The notes under the pieces: generated by a model
What the model was told of the DNA's origin: nothing
Databases searched by the model: none
Seen by the model: only the letters and a program-made list of their open reading frames with translations
Shown here: piece by piece, positions 36,245 to 45,012 of the stretch
How the letters are laid out: every line of letters starts with the position of its first letter
Position numbering within the stretch: position 1 is the first letter of the stretch
Assembly (NCBI RefSeq): GCF_003967015.1
Contig: NZ_AP017560.1
Span: 3,780,048-3,844,047, forward strand
DNA length: 64,000 nucleotides
Reading direction: 5' to 3'
Origin: Pseudanabaena sp. ABRG5-3
Lineage (GTDB): Bacteria; Cyanobacteriota; Cyanobacteriia; Pseudanabaenales; Pseudanabaenaceae
Program-made: the position numbers and the translations under genes

Positions 36245-39154
36245 TTAATTGCCATTGCCTATGAGAATGAAGGCAGACCAAAAGTAGGGGTGTTGGAATT
36301 TATCTTGTTTTGACTGTAGGAGACTAAGCTGGGCTTCGCGCAAAGAGTTAATGACATTATTACCCTTCTGTAACTGCGTATAAAAACTACCCATCAGTGA
36401 TTGTGTCCCCTGATCGCTCACTGTCCAGAGCGAGGCGATCGCCGCCCTTGCACCCGTACGTTGAATTTGATAACCAAAACCGAGAATCTCCTCACCAGTA
36501 CCCACCACACCACCGAGAGCAGTCTGACAGGCACTAAGAACTACTAATTGCGTATTTGGCAACTTCCATTCGCGCAACTCACGTAAATTGAGGCGATCGC
36601 CATTTCCCATCAGCACAAAGGAGTCCTCAGGTGTACCACGCACAAAGGCAGCATGGGTGGCTAAGTGGATCAGATTATATTCACCAAATTGAGAAACCGT
36701 AGCATTGCGATTGAAAAAAGTATCGACTAGTTTCGTAGTATTAGGGAAAGTTGCCGCGATTTTATCAATTTCTTTACCAGCAAAGGGTAAACCCGTAAAA
36801 GCGAACTGCTCATTGCCGATCGCAAATTTGATTTCTCCTTGAGTGAATGCTGCGGCGATCGCCTTGAGTGGAGCTTTCCCAAATGTTTGGGCATTGAGAA
36901 CCCCAGATGTCGTCAGAGCCGTTAAATAATTAAAGCTGAAACTCTCGACTAGCCATTGCTTACCGTCATACAGTGCGGCAAGGGGAATATAACGCATCTG
37001 TCCATCGGGAGCATAGAGTAGAAGTTCAATATTATTGAGCTTGAGATCAGAGGCAATCGGTTGAATCAGATATTTGTAGAGACGTTGAGAAGATACCTTC
37101 ACATCGGCAGATTCAAAATCTTGTAAATCAGCTCGAAAATCTTGGAGCAGTTTTGTTAATTCTTGGGGTTGCACGGCAATGGTGCGGACAACTGGTGCAG
37201 ATTTGGCAGGTAAGAGAACTAAAAAAAGCTGATCTTCAAATTGTAATGGATAAAACAAGGCTGCCCGATCGCCAAATTTTTGGACATCAGCAATCAGAGA
37301 TTTAGATGTAGTTAGCCCAGAACTTTGCTGAGTGGATGCTTGTTGGATTTGCGTAGTTAAGGGAGAGCCGCCGATGAGGGATGGCAAATCCGTCTTAATT
37401 GCCACTTGTTCAGGAGCTAAAAGGGTAATTCCTGTTGCTGTGCGCTCGTTCCCTTTGACATCTCGGAGATAGTCTTGCAGTTCTTGCACTTTGAGCAGAT
37501 CGATAATTTGGATGGCTTCGTAAATCCGTCCTTGTTGCAATAGCAATTTAGCTAGATAACGATAGGTATAGGAGATGCTCTGTTTATAGGCAGCTCGATC
37601 TTCACGGGGCAGCATCCTGATCGATTGCCGAATCGATTCGCGGATATTTACCGACTGCTTGAGATAGGCAGTAGCTAATTCTATTTGCTTTTGCTGAGAT
37701 AGCAAATCGCCAATATTCGCCAGTACGACTGCTTCGGTACTGTGATCGCCAACTTCCCTGACAATATTCAGCGCCTTTTGATAGGCAGCGATCGCATCAC
37801 CTTGTTTATTGAGATTGGCATAGGCTCGACCAAGATTACTAAGAGATACACCGATACCTGTGCGATCGCGAACCCTCTCATATATCGCCAGAGCTTGCTG
37901 ATGAAACGTAATTGCTTGTTCTGTCTGTCCCAAACGAGTATAGGTACTGCCAATATTGTCTAGGGTGATGCCAATTCCTAAATCATTACCAATATCTTGA
38001 TAGATATTTCTTGCCTTTTGCAAGAACGCGATCGCCTCTTTATATTTACCACTATTGCTATAGAGTTGCGCCAGATTATTGAGATTGTTTGCCTGTCCTG
38101 CTTTAACCGTTACATCATTGTTAGCAGTATCGCCCACAGTGGCTCGCACCGACAGCCCACGACTAGTGAGAGTTGGATTGCTATTGTCCTCACCAAGAAC
38201 ATCATGGAGTAGTTCGATTTCTGTTTTTTTTAATCCTGCCACATCCTCTGTCGTGAGTTTGAAGTAGATCTTAGTTGCCTGATCAGCAAAATCTAAGGCT
38301 CGACGGTTTTGACCAAGACTAAAATATAGAGCGCTTAAATTATTGAGAATAGCTGCCTCATCGCCACGATAACAACAGAGTGTACGAACTAGGGCTAGAG
38401 CCTGCTCATAGGACTCCAAAGCCTGCTGGTATTGGGTTTGGTTAGCATAGATTACGCCAATATTATTTAAGGTTTGTACCCTACCGATGATATCATTGCG
38501 CTCAATGGCAATCGGTAGCATTTGCTGATAACTCGTTAAGGCACGATCATATTGGGAAGATTTGAAATAGATCGAAGCCATACGTGCTAGCGTCACGCTT
38601 TCACTGGTTTGTAAGGATTCGCGATCACCTTTTTTTGATTTCAAGCGATCACGAAAAATATCAAGAGCCTGTTGATAGATGGGCAAGGCTTGGTCATATT
38701 GACGTTGCTTGTCATGGACATCGGCAATATATTGCAAGGTGTAGCCAATATCCACAGGATCGCCATCGGGAGACTTAGCAATTTCCTTAGCAATTTTCAA
38801 GGCTTGTTGGAAATAGGGCATCGCCTTGTCATACTGCCCCGTCGTTAAATAGACTTCTCCTAAAACATTTAAGGTATCCCGCTCTCCCCCCGTGGCATTC
38901 CATTTGCGAAATAGTTCTAGTGCTTTTTGCAGATCAGCGATCGCACCTTGTGGGTCGGCTTTTTGTAAGCGATCGTATCCCGATTGTTTGAGGTAAACTG
39001 CCTCTGTAATTTGCTGTTTTCGCAATTCATCATTATTAGAGCTTTGGGCGATCGCCTTTAACCCAAGTAATTCTAATTTTGGCGTTACGGCAATAGGCAT
39101 ACCCACAGCCGTTAACAATATTCCTAAAACCGCAAAATTACGAACTAAGCGCAT
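36245..39154 (-). CDS. secreted TPR-CHAT domain protein
   Basis: 969 residues from the ATG at 39154, chosen because AGGAAGG lies five bases ahead (an upstream start at 39199 has none). A signal peptide or anchor (NFAVLGILLTAVGMPIAV) precedes about ten tetratricopeptide repeats (for example AMPYFQQALKIAKEI, DQALPIYQQALDIF, QQALESYEQALALV). The C terminus is a CHAT caspase-like domain with the catalytic pair His (LIHLATHAAF, about 834) and Cys (VVLSACQTALGG, about 876). TPR-CHAT proteins are numerous in cyanobacteria and are thought to be proteases; substrates are unknown. Confidence 0.92.
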   Translation of the reverse strand: MRLVRNFAVLGILLTAVGMPIAVTPKLELLGLKAIAQSSNNDELRKQQITEAVYLKQSGYDRLQKADPQGAIADLQKALELFRKWNATGGERDTLNVLGEVYLTTGQYDKAMPYFQQALKIAKEIAKSPDGDPVDIGYTLQYIADVHDKQRQYDQALPIYQQALDIFRDRLKSKKGDRESLQTSESVTLARMASIYFKSSQYDRALTSYQQMLPIAIERNDIIGRVQTLNNIGVIYANQTQYQQALESYEQALALVRTLCCYRGDEAAILNNLSALYFSLGQNRRALDFADQATKIYFKLTTEDVAGLKKTEIELLHDVLGEDNSNPTLTSRGLSVRATVGDTANNDVTVKAGQANNLNNLAQLYSNSGKYKEAIAFLQKARNIYQDIGNDLGIGITLDNIGSTYTRLGQTEQAITFHQQALAIYERVRDRTGIGVSLSNLGRAYANLNKQGDAIAAYQKALNIVREVGDHSTEAVVLANIGDLLSQQKQIELATAYLKQSVNIRESIRQSIRMLPREDRAAYKQSISYTYRYLAKLLLQQGRIYEAIQIIDLLKVQELQDYLRDVKGNERTATGITLLAPEQVAIKTDLPSLIGGSPLTTQIQQASTQQSSGLTTSKSLIADVQKFGDRAALFYPLQFEDQLFLVLLPAKSAPVVRTIAVQPQELTKLLQDFRADLQDFESADVKVSSQRLYKYLIQPIASDLKLNNIELLLYAPDGQMRYIPLAALYDGKQWLVESFSFNYLTALTTSGVLNAQTFGKAPLKAIAAAFTQGEIKFAIGNEQFAFTGLPFAGKEIDKIAATFPNTTKLVDTFFNRNATVSQFGEYNLIHLATHAAFVRGTPEDSFVLMGNGDRLNLRELREWKLPNTQLVVLSACQTALGGVVGTGEEILGFGYQIQRTGARAAIASLWTVSDQGTQSLMGSFYTQLQKGNNVINSLREAQLSLLQSKQDKFQHPYFWSAFILIGNGN

Positions 39155-39207
39155 AGTTACCTTCCTAGAGATGCTAAAAATAATTCTGCCCAAGGGCAAA
39201 AGATTAG

Positions 39208-39471
39208 TTAGCGAGACTTGAATTTATCCTGTTGACTACAGCGAAATCTTTGCGCCTCAGAGGTCTTTGCGTGTTTAGTTTTGCGACCGCTTACCCGTTC
39301 TCGCCACATCAGAAATGATGAGCGTTTCATTGACTTACGCATGATTTTAATCACTTCAGCCTCAGAAATGCCAAATTGGTCGTAAATCGTATCAAAGCTG
39401 GTGCGGTCTTCCCATGCCATTTCCACAATGCGATCAATATCAGCCGCAGTGATTGCTTCTTTTATATCCAT
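39208..39471 (-). CDS. TIGR03643/DUF2805 family small protein
   Basis: 87 residues. The block IDRIVEMAWEDRTSFDTIYD, FGISEAEVIKIMRKSMKRSS and FLMWRERVSGRKTKH matches the TIGR03643 (DUF2805) family, which looks like a small helix-turn-helix. It is followed by the CHAT-TPR gene 53 bases on, in the same direction. Function unknown. Confidence 0.85.
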   Translation of the reverse strand: MDIKEAITAADIDRIVEMAWEDRTSFDTIYDQFGISEAEVIKIMRKSMKRSSFLMWRERVSGRKTKHAKTSEAQRFRCSQQDKFKSR

Positions 39472-39556
39472 AAATCTATCTAAAGGTTTTGCCCAAAATA
39501 ATCTTTACTCTGCATCACAATCGATGTAGTACAGCCTATTGAGGCTTTAAGTAGTA

Positions 39557-39607
39557 CAGAAAAATTTTTGAAAGCGGCGCTTCGCGCCGCTTTCAAAAAT
39601 TTTTCTG
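39557..39607. terminator. 51-bp perfect palindrome, probable terminator
   Basis: CAGAAAAATTTTTGAAAGCG plus GCGC, loop TTC, then the exact complement: a 24-bp stem. It lies downstream of lepB and may end its transcript. Confidence 0.6.
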
Positions 39608-39613
39608 GGTTTT

Positions 39614-39726
39614 AAGTAAGCGCAAAGCGCTGTAAGCATATTAAAAACCAGAGCCAAAACCTGTGGCGCACGCTGCGCGTGCGCCACAGGTTTTGGGATT
39701 TTATATTTAACTGCGCCCAGATACTT
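39614..39726. repeat. palindromic repeat, family D copy 2
   Basis: AAGTAAGCGC at the left and GCGCCCAGATACTT at the right; the core ACCTGTGGCGCACGC answers GCGTGCGCCACAGGT. Same core as 21204-21303, with a compensated change (AGCTGTGG against ACCTGTGG). Confidence 0.7.
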
Positions 39727-39737
39727 CCAGATTATTT

Positions 39738-40355
39738 TCATTTATCGATATTACCAAAATGATCAATCGGCCAGAATCGAAAAGCTGCCTTACCAATGAT
39801 GTTTTGTTGCGGTACAAAACCCCAAATATGACCATCACAACTATTATTGCGATTATCGCCTAGGGCAAAGTAGGCATGGGCAGGGACGGTTATTGGTGGT
39901 AACTCATATTCAGGAGCTTTAGTTAAATATGGCTCGGATAAAGGCTGCCCATTGATATAGGTAGTGCCATCCTTGATCTCGACGAGATCGCCTGGTAAAC
40001 CAATCACGCGCTTAATCAATGAGCTTTTTTGCTTCTCAGCAGATAGCCCACAGCCTTTTACCACTGCCTCATTTGGCTCAAATACAATGATGTCATAGCG
40101 TTTTGGCGTTTGAAAGTGATAGCTGAGCTTATCCACCATCACGCGATCGTAATTTTGCAAAGTTGGCTCCATCGAACCTGATGGTGGCAAGTAGTAAGCC
40201 TGTGCGATCGTGACCCGAAATCCCAAGGTTAAGGCAACCGTTAAGCCTAAGGTTTGAGCAGTTTCCTTCCAAAAGCTAGATGCCTTTGATTTTTTACCTT
40301 GATTGGGCTTATTGGATTTATGTGGTTGTGATGATTGAGGAGATGGTTTCGTCAT
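39738..40355 (-). CDS. lepB: signal peptidase I
   Basis: 205 residues. A basic, disordered start (to about 30) is followed by one membrane helix (TLGLTVALTLGFRVTIAQA). The catalytic Ser is in LPPSGSMEPTL and the Lys general base in SLIKRVIGLPGDLVEI; the conserved end GDNRNNSCDGHIWGFVP is present. It cleaves signal peptides of exported and lumenal proteins such as PsbU. Normal length, monocistronic. Confidence 0.95.
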   Translation of the reverse strand: MTKPSPQSSQPHKSNKPNQGKKSKASSFWKETAQTLGLTVALTLGFRVTIAQAYYLPPSGSMEPTLQNYDRVMVDKLSYHFQTPKRYDIIVFEPNEAVVKGCGLSAEKQKSSLIKRVIGLPGDLVEIKDGTTYINGQPLSEPYLTKAPEYELPPITVPAHAYFALGDNRNNSCDGHIWGFVPQQNIIGKAAFRFWPIDHFGNIDK

Positions 40356-40380
40356 AAAAATTTATTGATTCTTGATCTTA

Positions 40381-40471
40381 TATAGCAATCCTAAATGGTT
40401 TGTGGAAGCGCACCCCTGCGGGGTGCGCTTCCACAAACCCCAAAATCTACAAATGATTTAGGACTGCTATA
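40381..40471. repeat. MITE-like palindromic repeat, family A copy 3
   Basis: TATAGCAATCCTAAATGG at the left, GATTTAGGACTGCTATA at the right; arms GTTTGTGGAAGCGCACCCC and complement. Its right TATA is shared with the family C repeat that follows. Confidence 0.85.
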
Positions 40472-40564
40472 TAGCGTTTTTTAAGCAAGCGAGGTACATA
40501 GGTTTGTTTCCCCGCCGAAGGCGGGGAAACAAACCTGTACTTCACCAGTTTGGTAAACGCTATA
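40470..40564. repeat. MITE-like palindromic repeat, family C copy 2
   Basis: TATAGCGTTTT at the left, AAACGCTATA at the right; core GGTTTGTTTCCCCGCC gaag GGCGGGGAAACAAACC. It abuts family A copy 3 with a 2-base TA overlap. Confidence 0.85.
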
Positions 40565-40584
40565 GCTTTAGTTAAGACATTAAA

Positions 40585-40631
40585 AAACTAAAGAGAGTTG
40601 CAGCACAAAGCACCGCAACTCTCTTTAGTTT
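40585..40631 (-). terminator. intrinsic terminator
   Basis: AAACTAAAGAGAGTTGC pairs perfectly with GCAACTCTCTTTAGTTT, downstream of the DUF2325-like gene. Confidence 0.75.
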
Positions 40632-40648
40632 ATAAAGAACCTAATTTT

Positions 40649-41680
40649 TTATCCTTGTTTCCAATGGCGTGCTAATTGTTTTGCCTTTAGTCCCGATTCG
40701 ATTACTTCTAATAGTCTGGTCATACCCGTTGTATTCACAATTTCATAGGTTTTATTTGCTCGACGACAAGCCTCGATCGCTCTTTCCGTGAGAGAGTGGC
40801 TCGCATAACCTGTCACGATAATAATTAAATCTCCACCTGCAATTTGGCTTTCACCCTGCGCGGCAAGCTGTAACCCATCCTGCTCGGTGTACCACATTAA
40901 ATTAATTGCCGAATCGCGCAATCGATTTTTGACAGCCGTTTGTAAGCGATCGTGTCCTCCAAAGACTAAAACCTTACCACTGAGGTCGGTATACAAAGCG
41001 GGGCGTTTTTCGGTCTTACGGTGTCTTGCGCTAGGTTGCACATCGGGAGCGCGATCGACACGGGAGCGATTTTCAAGCGCCTTATTGTAAATAAAGGTAA
41101 GTGTCTGTTCATGGCTACCACGCAAGCGGGCTACTGGACCTTCTTCACTGTGAGAATTTATTTGATTGATCAGGGCTTCTACTACTTCTTCAAGCGCACC
41201 GATCGCTTTTAAATCATTGGCATATCCTCTCACGGCGATCGAAGCATCCGTAGCACTAAAGAAATCATGTTGTTCTTCGATCATCTCTAAGAGATCCGCC
41301 TTTAATTCCCGTCGCCATTGAGCCGTTTGTTCTGTTATTCGCTCGTCTAGTAGTCTTTCTTCACTCAAGATCAACTGGCGATCAGCGAGTTGAGCTGCTA
41401 GGGTAGGCGCTTCTGCAATTTCCTGTCGAATATCCGCCGCTTTTTTTTCTAGTCTTAGTTTTGTCTCACTGTCTGGATTTCCACCTTCACGGTTGTATTC
41501 CTCTAGCATCTGCTCAACTTTTGCCAACAATGGTTTCAACCGTCCTTCAATTTGTGCTACTGCTTCTTGAATTTGGCGATCGCGTTGTTGTTGCAGTCGA
41601 TTTTGTTCTAACTCCACCTTTGCCATCGTCAGCAAATCGCTAACCGAGGCTTCTAGTTCATCTAATTCCGAAATATGCAT
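40649..41680 (-). CDS. coiled-coil protein with C-terminal DUF2325-like domain
   Basis: 343 residues. Residues 1-150 are charged coiled coil (VELEQNRLQQQRDRQIQEAV, KLRLEKKAADIRQEIAE). The C-terminal about 100 residues form a Rossmann-like DUF2325 domain: GKVLVFGGHDRLQTAV, a middle strand and GGDLIIIVTGYASHSLTE. DUF2325 proteins have no known catalytic role; the GGH segment suggests ligand binding. It has its own terminator and no evident operon partners. Confidence 0.8.
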   Translation of the reverse strand: MHISELDELEASVSDLLTMAKVELEQNRLQQQRDRQIQEAVAQIEGRLKPLLAKVEQMLEEYNREGGNPDSETKLRLEKKAADIRQEIAEAPTLAAQLADRQLILSEERLLDERITEQTAQWRRELKADLLEMIEEQHDFFSATDASIAVRGYANDLKAIGALEEVVEALINQINSHSEEGPVARLRGSHEQTLTFIYNKALENRSRVDRAPDVQPSARHRKTEKRPALYTDLSGKVLVFGGHDRLQTAVKNRLRDSAINLMWYTEQDGLQLAAQGESQIAGGDLIIIVTGYASHSLTERAIEACRRANKTYEIVNTTGMTRLLEVIESGLKAKQLARHWKQG

Positions 41681-41824
41681 ATTTACTTAATATTTGTTAA
41701 TATTTGCTTAGATTTAATAAGTCGAGAATAAGTCGAGAGAAATGACTCTGAATAAGTAATTATAAGAAGTTATCGCCACTAATCTCCAATGTAACCTCTT
41801 GCTTGCCTAAGTGTGTATAGTTTT

Positions 41825-42481
41825 ATGCTGCCAAATGACATCGATCTCTCTTCATATATTGATCACGCCCTCTTAGATCCCGCCGCTAGTGATGAGCAGG
41901 TAGACTATGCTTGTGAACAAGCCGAGCGCTTTGGTTTTGCTAGTCTCTGCGTATATCCCTGCAATGTCAAACGGGCGACGGAACGGCTACTCAAAACCAA
42001 AGTAGAGATTTGTACGGTCATCGGTTTTCCCAGTGGGGCAACCACATCAAATGTAAAGCTTTATGAAGCTATGGAAGCGGTCGAGAATGGTGCGACGGAA
42101 CTGGACGTGGTGATCAATTTCGGATGGCTCAAAACTGGACAGACTAATTTATTGCACCAAGATATTGCTCAAATTTGCGAAGAATCAGGCAAACCCGTCA
42201 AGGCCATCTTGGAATTGAGCCTGCTTACCCCCGATGAGCAAGAACTCGCCGCCGAAGTCTGTATGGATGCAGGGGTTGCCTTCCTGAAAACGGGTACAGG
42301 CTGGGCTGGCGGCGCAACGGTGGAAATGGTGAAATTCCTTAAGGAAATCTCACGAGGCAAGGTTGGGGTCAAGGCTTCAGGAGGCATTCGTACTAGAGAA
42401 CAAGCGATCGCCTTACTCAATGCTGGCGCTACTCGTTTAGGTACATCTCATGGTGCAGCGATCGCCCGCGAAAAAATTTAA
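41825..42481 (+). CDS. deoC: deoxyribose-phosphate aldolase
   Basis: 218 residues from the ATG at 41825 ([17 protein letters not shown]); a GTG 12 bases upstream is in frame. Class I aldolase TIM barrel with the active-site residues of Deo[32 protein letters not shown] and the Schiff-base Lys in [11 protein letters not shown]. It interconverts 2-deoxyribose-5-phosphate with acetaldehyde and glyceraldehyde-3-phosphate. Complete. Confidence 0.95.
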   Translation: MLPNDIDLSSYIDHALLDPAASDEQVDYACEQAERFGFASLCVYPCNVKRATERLLKTKVEICTVIGFPSGATTSNVKLYEAMEAVENGATELDVVINFGWLKTGQTNLLHQDIAQICEESGKPVKAILELSLLTPDEQELAAEVCMDAGVAFLKTGTGWAGGATVEMVKFLKEISRGKVGVKASGGIRTREQAIALLNAGATRLGTSHGAAIAREKI

Positions 42482-42600
42482 TTCGAGGGAGTGGAGTAAA
42501 TCACCACATCTTTTTATACGAATCCTAAAAGATTTAAGTGTAATTTTCATTTGCAAATCGGGAAGCATACAATAAAGTTATCAACATCAAAATTGAAGCT

Positions 42601-43110
42601 GTGCTACCGACTCTTGATGTCAAATGTGCTTATTCGATGTGTCTGGGAGCTGTAATTACCCTGACAGGGGTTTCCCTATGGCAAGGTTTGACCCCAACTC
42701 CCAATCATGAGATCCCCGAAAGCCACGAAAGCTCCAAAGTAGTCGTTCCACCTCTCCCAATCACCTTTACCCGTCCCAACACTAAGGATAGTGAAAATAT
42801 TGGGAGCCTTCGTGTGGGCAATCGCACTGATCGCTCTGTACGAATAGTTCTACTTTCTAAAATTACTTCTCAAAATGAGTGGAAAGTGATTGAGCCTCTC
42901 AATTGGGACTTTGCACCCAATGAAGGTGGCAAAGAAGGTTTGTTATTGTCTTTGCCAAATTACAAAGTAGTGATCGGAAAAGGTGATGTGATTTTTGCCT
43001 TTGCTACCGATGGCTCTCGCACCTACTGGGGGCCCAATATTGTTGGCGAAACCGATGCCCCATTTTGGGACAGCCAAAACAAAGAATGGAGCATGGTCTT
43101 ACAACCTTAA
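42601..43110 (+). CDS. membrane-anchored protein of unknown function
   Basis: 169 residues from a GTG start. One N-terminal hydrophobic helix (MCLGAVITLTGVSLW, about 13-27) with a Cys inside; it is not a clear lipobox. The remainder (about 45-169) is a small beta-rich domain facing outward, with GSLRVGNRTDRSVRIVLLSK and WKVIEPLNWDFAPNEGG. I recognise no family. It converges on the next gene across a shared terminator. Confidence 0.65.
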   Translation: MLPTLDVKCAYSMCLGAVITLTGVSLWQGLTPTPNHEIPESHESSKVVVPPLPITFTRPNTKDSENIGSLRVGNRTDRSVRIVLLSKITSQNEWKVIEPLNWDFAPNEGGKEGLLLSLPNYKVVIGKGDVIFAFATDGSRTYWGPNIVGETDAPFWDSQNKEWSMVLQP

Positions 43111-43125
43111 CTTCGCATTAATGCA

Positions 43126-43159
43126 ATAAAAAACTCTCGCAATGCGAGAGTTTTTTATT
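43126..43159. terminator. bidirectional terminator
   Basis: AATAAAAAACTCTCGCaatGCGAGAGTTTTTTATT, symmetrical with A and T runs, serving both convergent genes. Confidence 0.85.
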
Positions 43160-44261
43160 ACTCAGTTGGGTCTTTGCGCTTAATTAAAGGCTTGGGTACT
43201 GGTGGACGATCCTCAGAAAATCTGGGACGTGGTGGATAACCACCGAAGCTATCACCATCACCAGTAGCTGATGGCTTGTATGGGCGATCGCTATAGGGGC
43301 GATCGTATCTCCTTGGGGCAAACTTACCGCCACCGCTAGGGCGACCCTTTGACTGTGGACGACGTTTACCCTTATAAGGCACAATCCCAATAAATTCACC
43401 ATCGATGATCGTTAATACATCACCTTGACGCTGAACATTGACACTCCAGAACTGACCCACAGCATCGGTTGGTAACAAGCCTGTTAGGCGAACTTTAAAT
43501 TTGCTGTACTCTTTGATAGTTTTATCTTTTTGCTTATCAAATTTCTGCTCAGTGCGCCGAACCTTAACTATTACCGAATTATCTTCAATGGACTGGCTCG
43601 ATATCTCACCGCGCACAGAGAAGTAACCATCTTGAACATTAGGCTCAATTGGCACATCCGATCTACCAAGCTCCACAGGAGCCCACACCCCAGATATCTG
43701 TACATGCAGTTTACCTGCCTTATCATTGGTGCGTGGATACACAACCCATAGATAATCGCGATCGCCTTGCAAACGCTTCTTAACAATCGAAATGATTTTG
43801 CCTAGTAATACTGCATCAACCTGAGAGCCATCAGGCGTTAGAATATGCCCTTTAGCGCAATTATCAGCATTAGCAACATAGCGACCATAAATCACCCCAA
43901 TCGCTCTATATTGAAATGGTTCCGTTGCATCGGGAATCGGTTGTAGACAGACTTTGTTTTCTTGAATATCTTCGTCACGGTTATATGTAGCCGATGGATA
44001 GTCCGTTAAACGATTGATACTTGGTGTTTTAACCCTTGCAGAAGCAGGAATAACCTTAGCAACAGCTTTAGCGGGTTCTTCACTACTTGGCTGTACTAAC
44101 TTCTGATCTTCAGGCTCAATAGACTCTGCAGATTTAGGAGCAATAACTTTGACAACTTCTAACTTAGGCAAATCTTTAATCGGAGGTTTAGGTGTAACAG
44201 ATCTCGGCAAAAGCTTACTATTTGAGTCATCGGATTGACTGGGCTTATTGATTTTACTCAT
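43158..44261 (-). CDS. conserved cyanobacterial protein with basic Arg/Gly/Pro tail
   Basis: 367 residues. Residues 1-95 are low-complexity (Lys, Pro, Glu). The central about 200 residues hold strands such as AIGVIYGRYVANADNCAKGH, GSQVDAVLLGKIISIVKKRL and YLWVVYPRTNDKAGKLHVQI, with an OB-like look (KVRLTGLLP, DVLTIIDGEFIG). The tail from about 300 is Arg/Gly/Pro/Tyr-rich (RRPQSKGRPSGGGKFAPRRY, then YSDRPYKP), typical of RNA-binding or phase-separating tails. Nucleic-acid binding is a guess from the tail; no established function. Confidence 0.7.
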   Translation of the reverse strand: MSKINKPSQSDDSNSKLLPRSVTPKPPIKDLPKLEVVKVIAPKSAESIEPEDQKLVQPSSEEPAKAVAKVIPASARVKTPSINRLTDYPSATYNRDEDIQENKVCLQPIPDATEPFQYRAIGVIYGRYVANADNCAKGHILTPDGSQVDAVLLGKIISIVKKRLQGDRDYLWVVYPRTNDKAGKLHVQISGVWAPVELGRSDVPIEPNVQDGYFSVRGEISSQSIEDNSVIVKVRRTEQKFDKQKDKTIKEYSKFKVRLTGLLPTDAVGQFWSVNVQRQGDVLTIIDGEFIGIVPYKGKRRPQSKGRPSGGGKFAPRRYDRPYSDRPYKPSATGDGDSFGGYPPRPRFSEDRPPVPKPLIKRKDPTE

Positions 44262-44800
44262 GTGAACCTCCAGAAAACTAAGGAGTCTAATGCGGACTAG
44301 ACCTTACTGGGAAACCGCTAGAAAAATATGGTAATCAAATTCAAGTTTATCTTATACAAATTGTATTAAATAACCTCCAATTGATGGATATCTCAGTTTA
44401 ACCTGAGATTAGCTTATATTTTTTAACCCTACCTAAAATAAATTCCGCAAAAAAATGAAGTATTAGGTAGTCTAACTTATCCCCTTGTAAGCGTGTTTCA
44501 TAGCTTTAGCGTAATTATAACTATTACCTGAAACAGCTTTAGCTAAGACAAAGACTTACATATCTTTGCAACTCTAAGCATACACTGTTCTATGTCAGAC
44601 CAGTTAAAGACTGTATAGAATTTCCCAACGATATCCATTAGACATTTAATATCTTAGTTCTCAAACCGTCATTTGCAAGTTGTTTCTGAGAAATTATTAG
44701 TAATTTGTACTTGACTTTCTCAACTAAAAATGAAAATTAGCTGTGTATAGTCTATACCGCAAAGATGGGAGGTGGTGTATGTATCACTTTGCAGCATTGG
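44262..44800. other. AT-rich intergenic region
   Basis: About 540 bases without a supportable gene or tRNA. It carries the divergent promoter of the 43158-44261 gene and possibly that of a short RNA ending at 44849. TTGACT at 44711 and TATAGT at 44746 are too far apart (29 bases) to be one promoter. Confidence 0.4.
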
Positions 44801-44806
44801 GTTGAT

Positions 44807-44849
44807 CTAAAAAAAATAGAAAGCGACAAAGTCGCTTTCTATTTTTTAG
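44807..44849 (+). terminator. strong intrinsic terminator in an otherwise empty gap
   Basis: CTAAAAAAAATAGAAAGCGAC loops through AAA into GTCGCTTTCTATTTTTTAG, a 17-bp or longer perfect stem with a T run. No gene ends immediately upstream on either strand, so it may end a small RNA or insulate gnd. Confidence 0.7.
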
Positions 44850-45012
44850 TGGTTTTTCTGTCGATGGTATTAAGGATTTACAAAGGATTTGCGATCCCCG
44901 CTAAATCAGCCCTTACGATACTTTTGTCCTCAAGTTCAGGAAAATTTACCTGAGACTTATCGACTAGAGGTAGATCGTATCTACCGATATTTCAATGGAT
45001 GGAGAGGATTTT

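Noticed and set aside
39547-39741. Minus-strand 64-codon frame near lepB
   Set aside because: It is built from the palindrome at 39557 and the family D repeat.
44765-44953. 62-codon frame upstream of gnd
   Set aside because: It reads straight through the perfect terminator hairpin at 44807-44849, and its peptide looks random.
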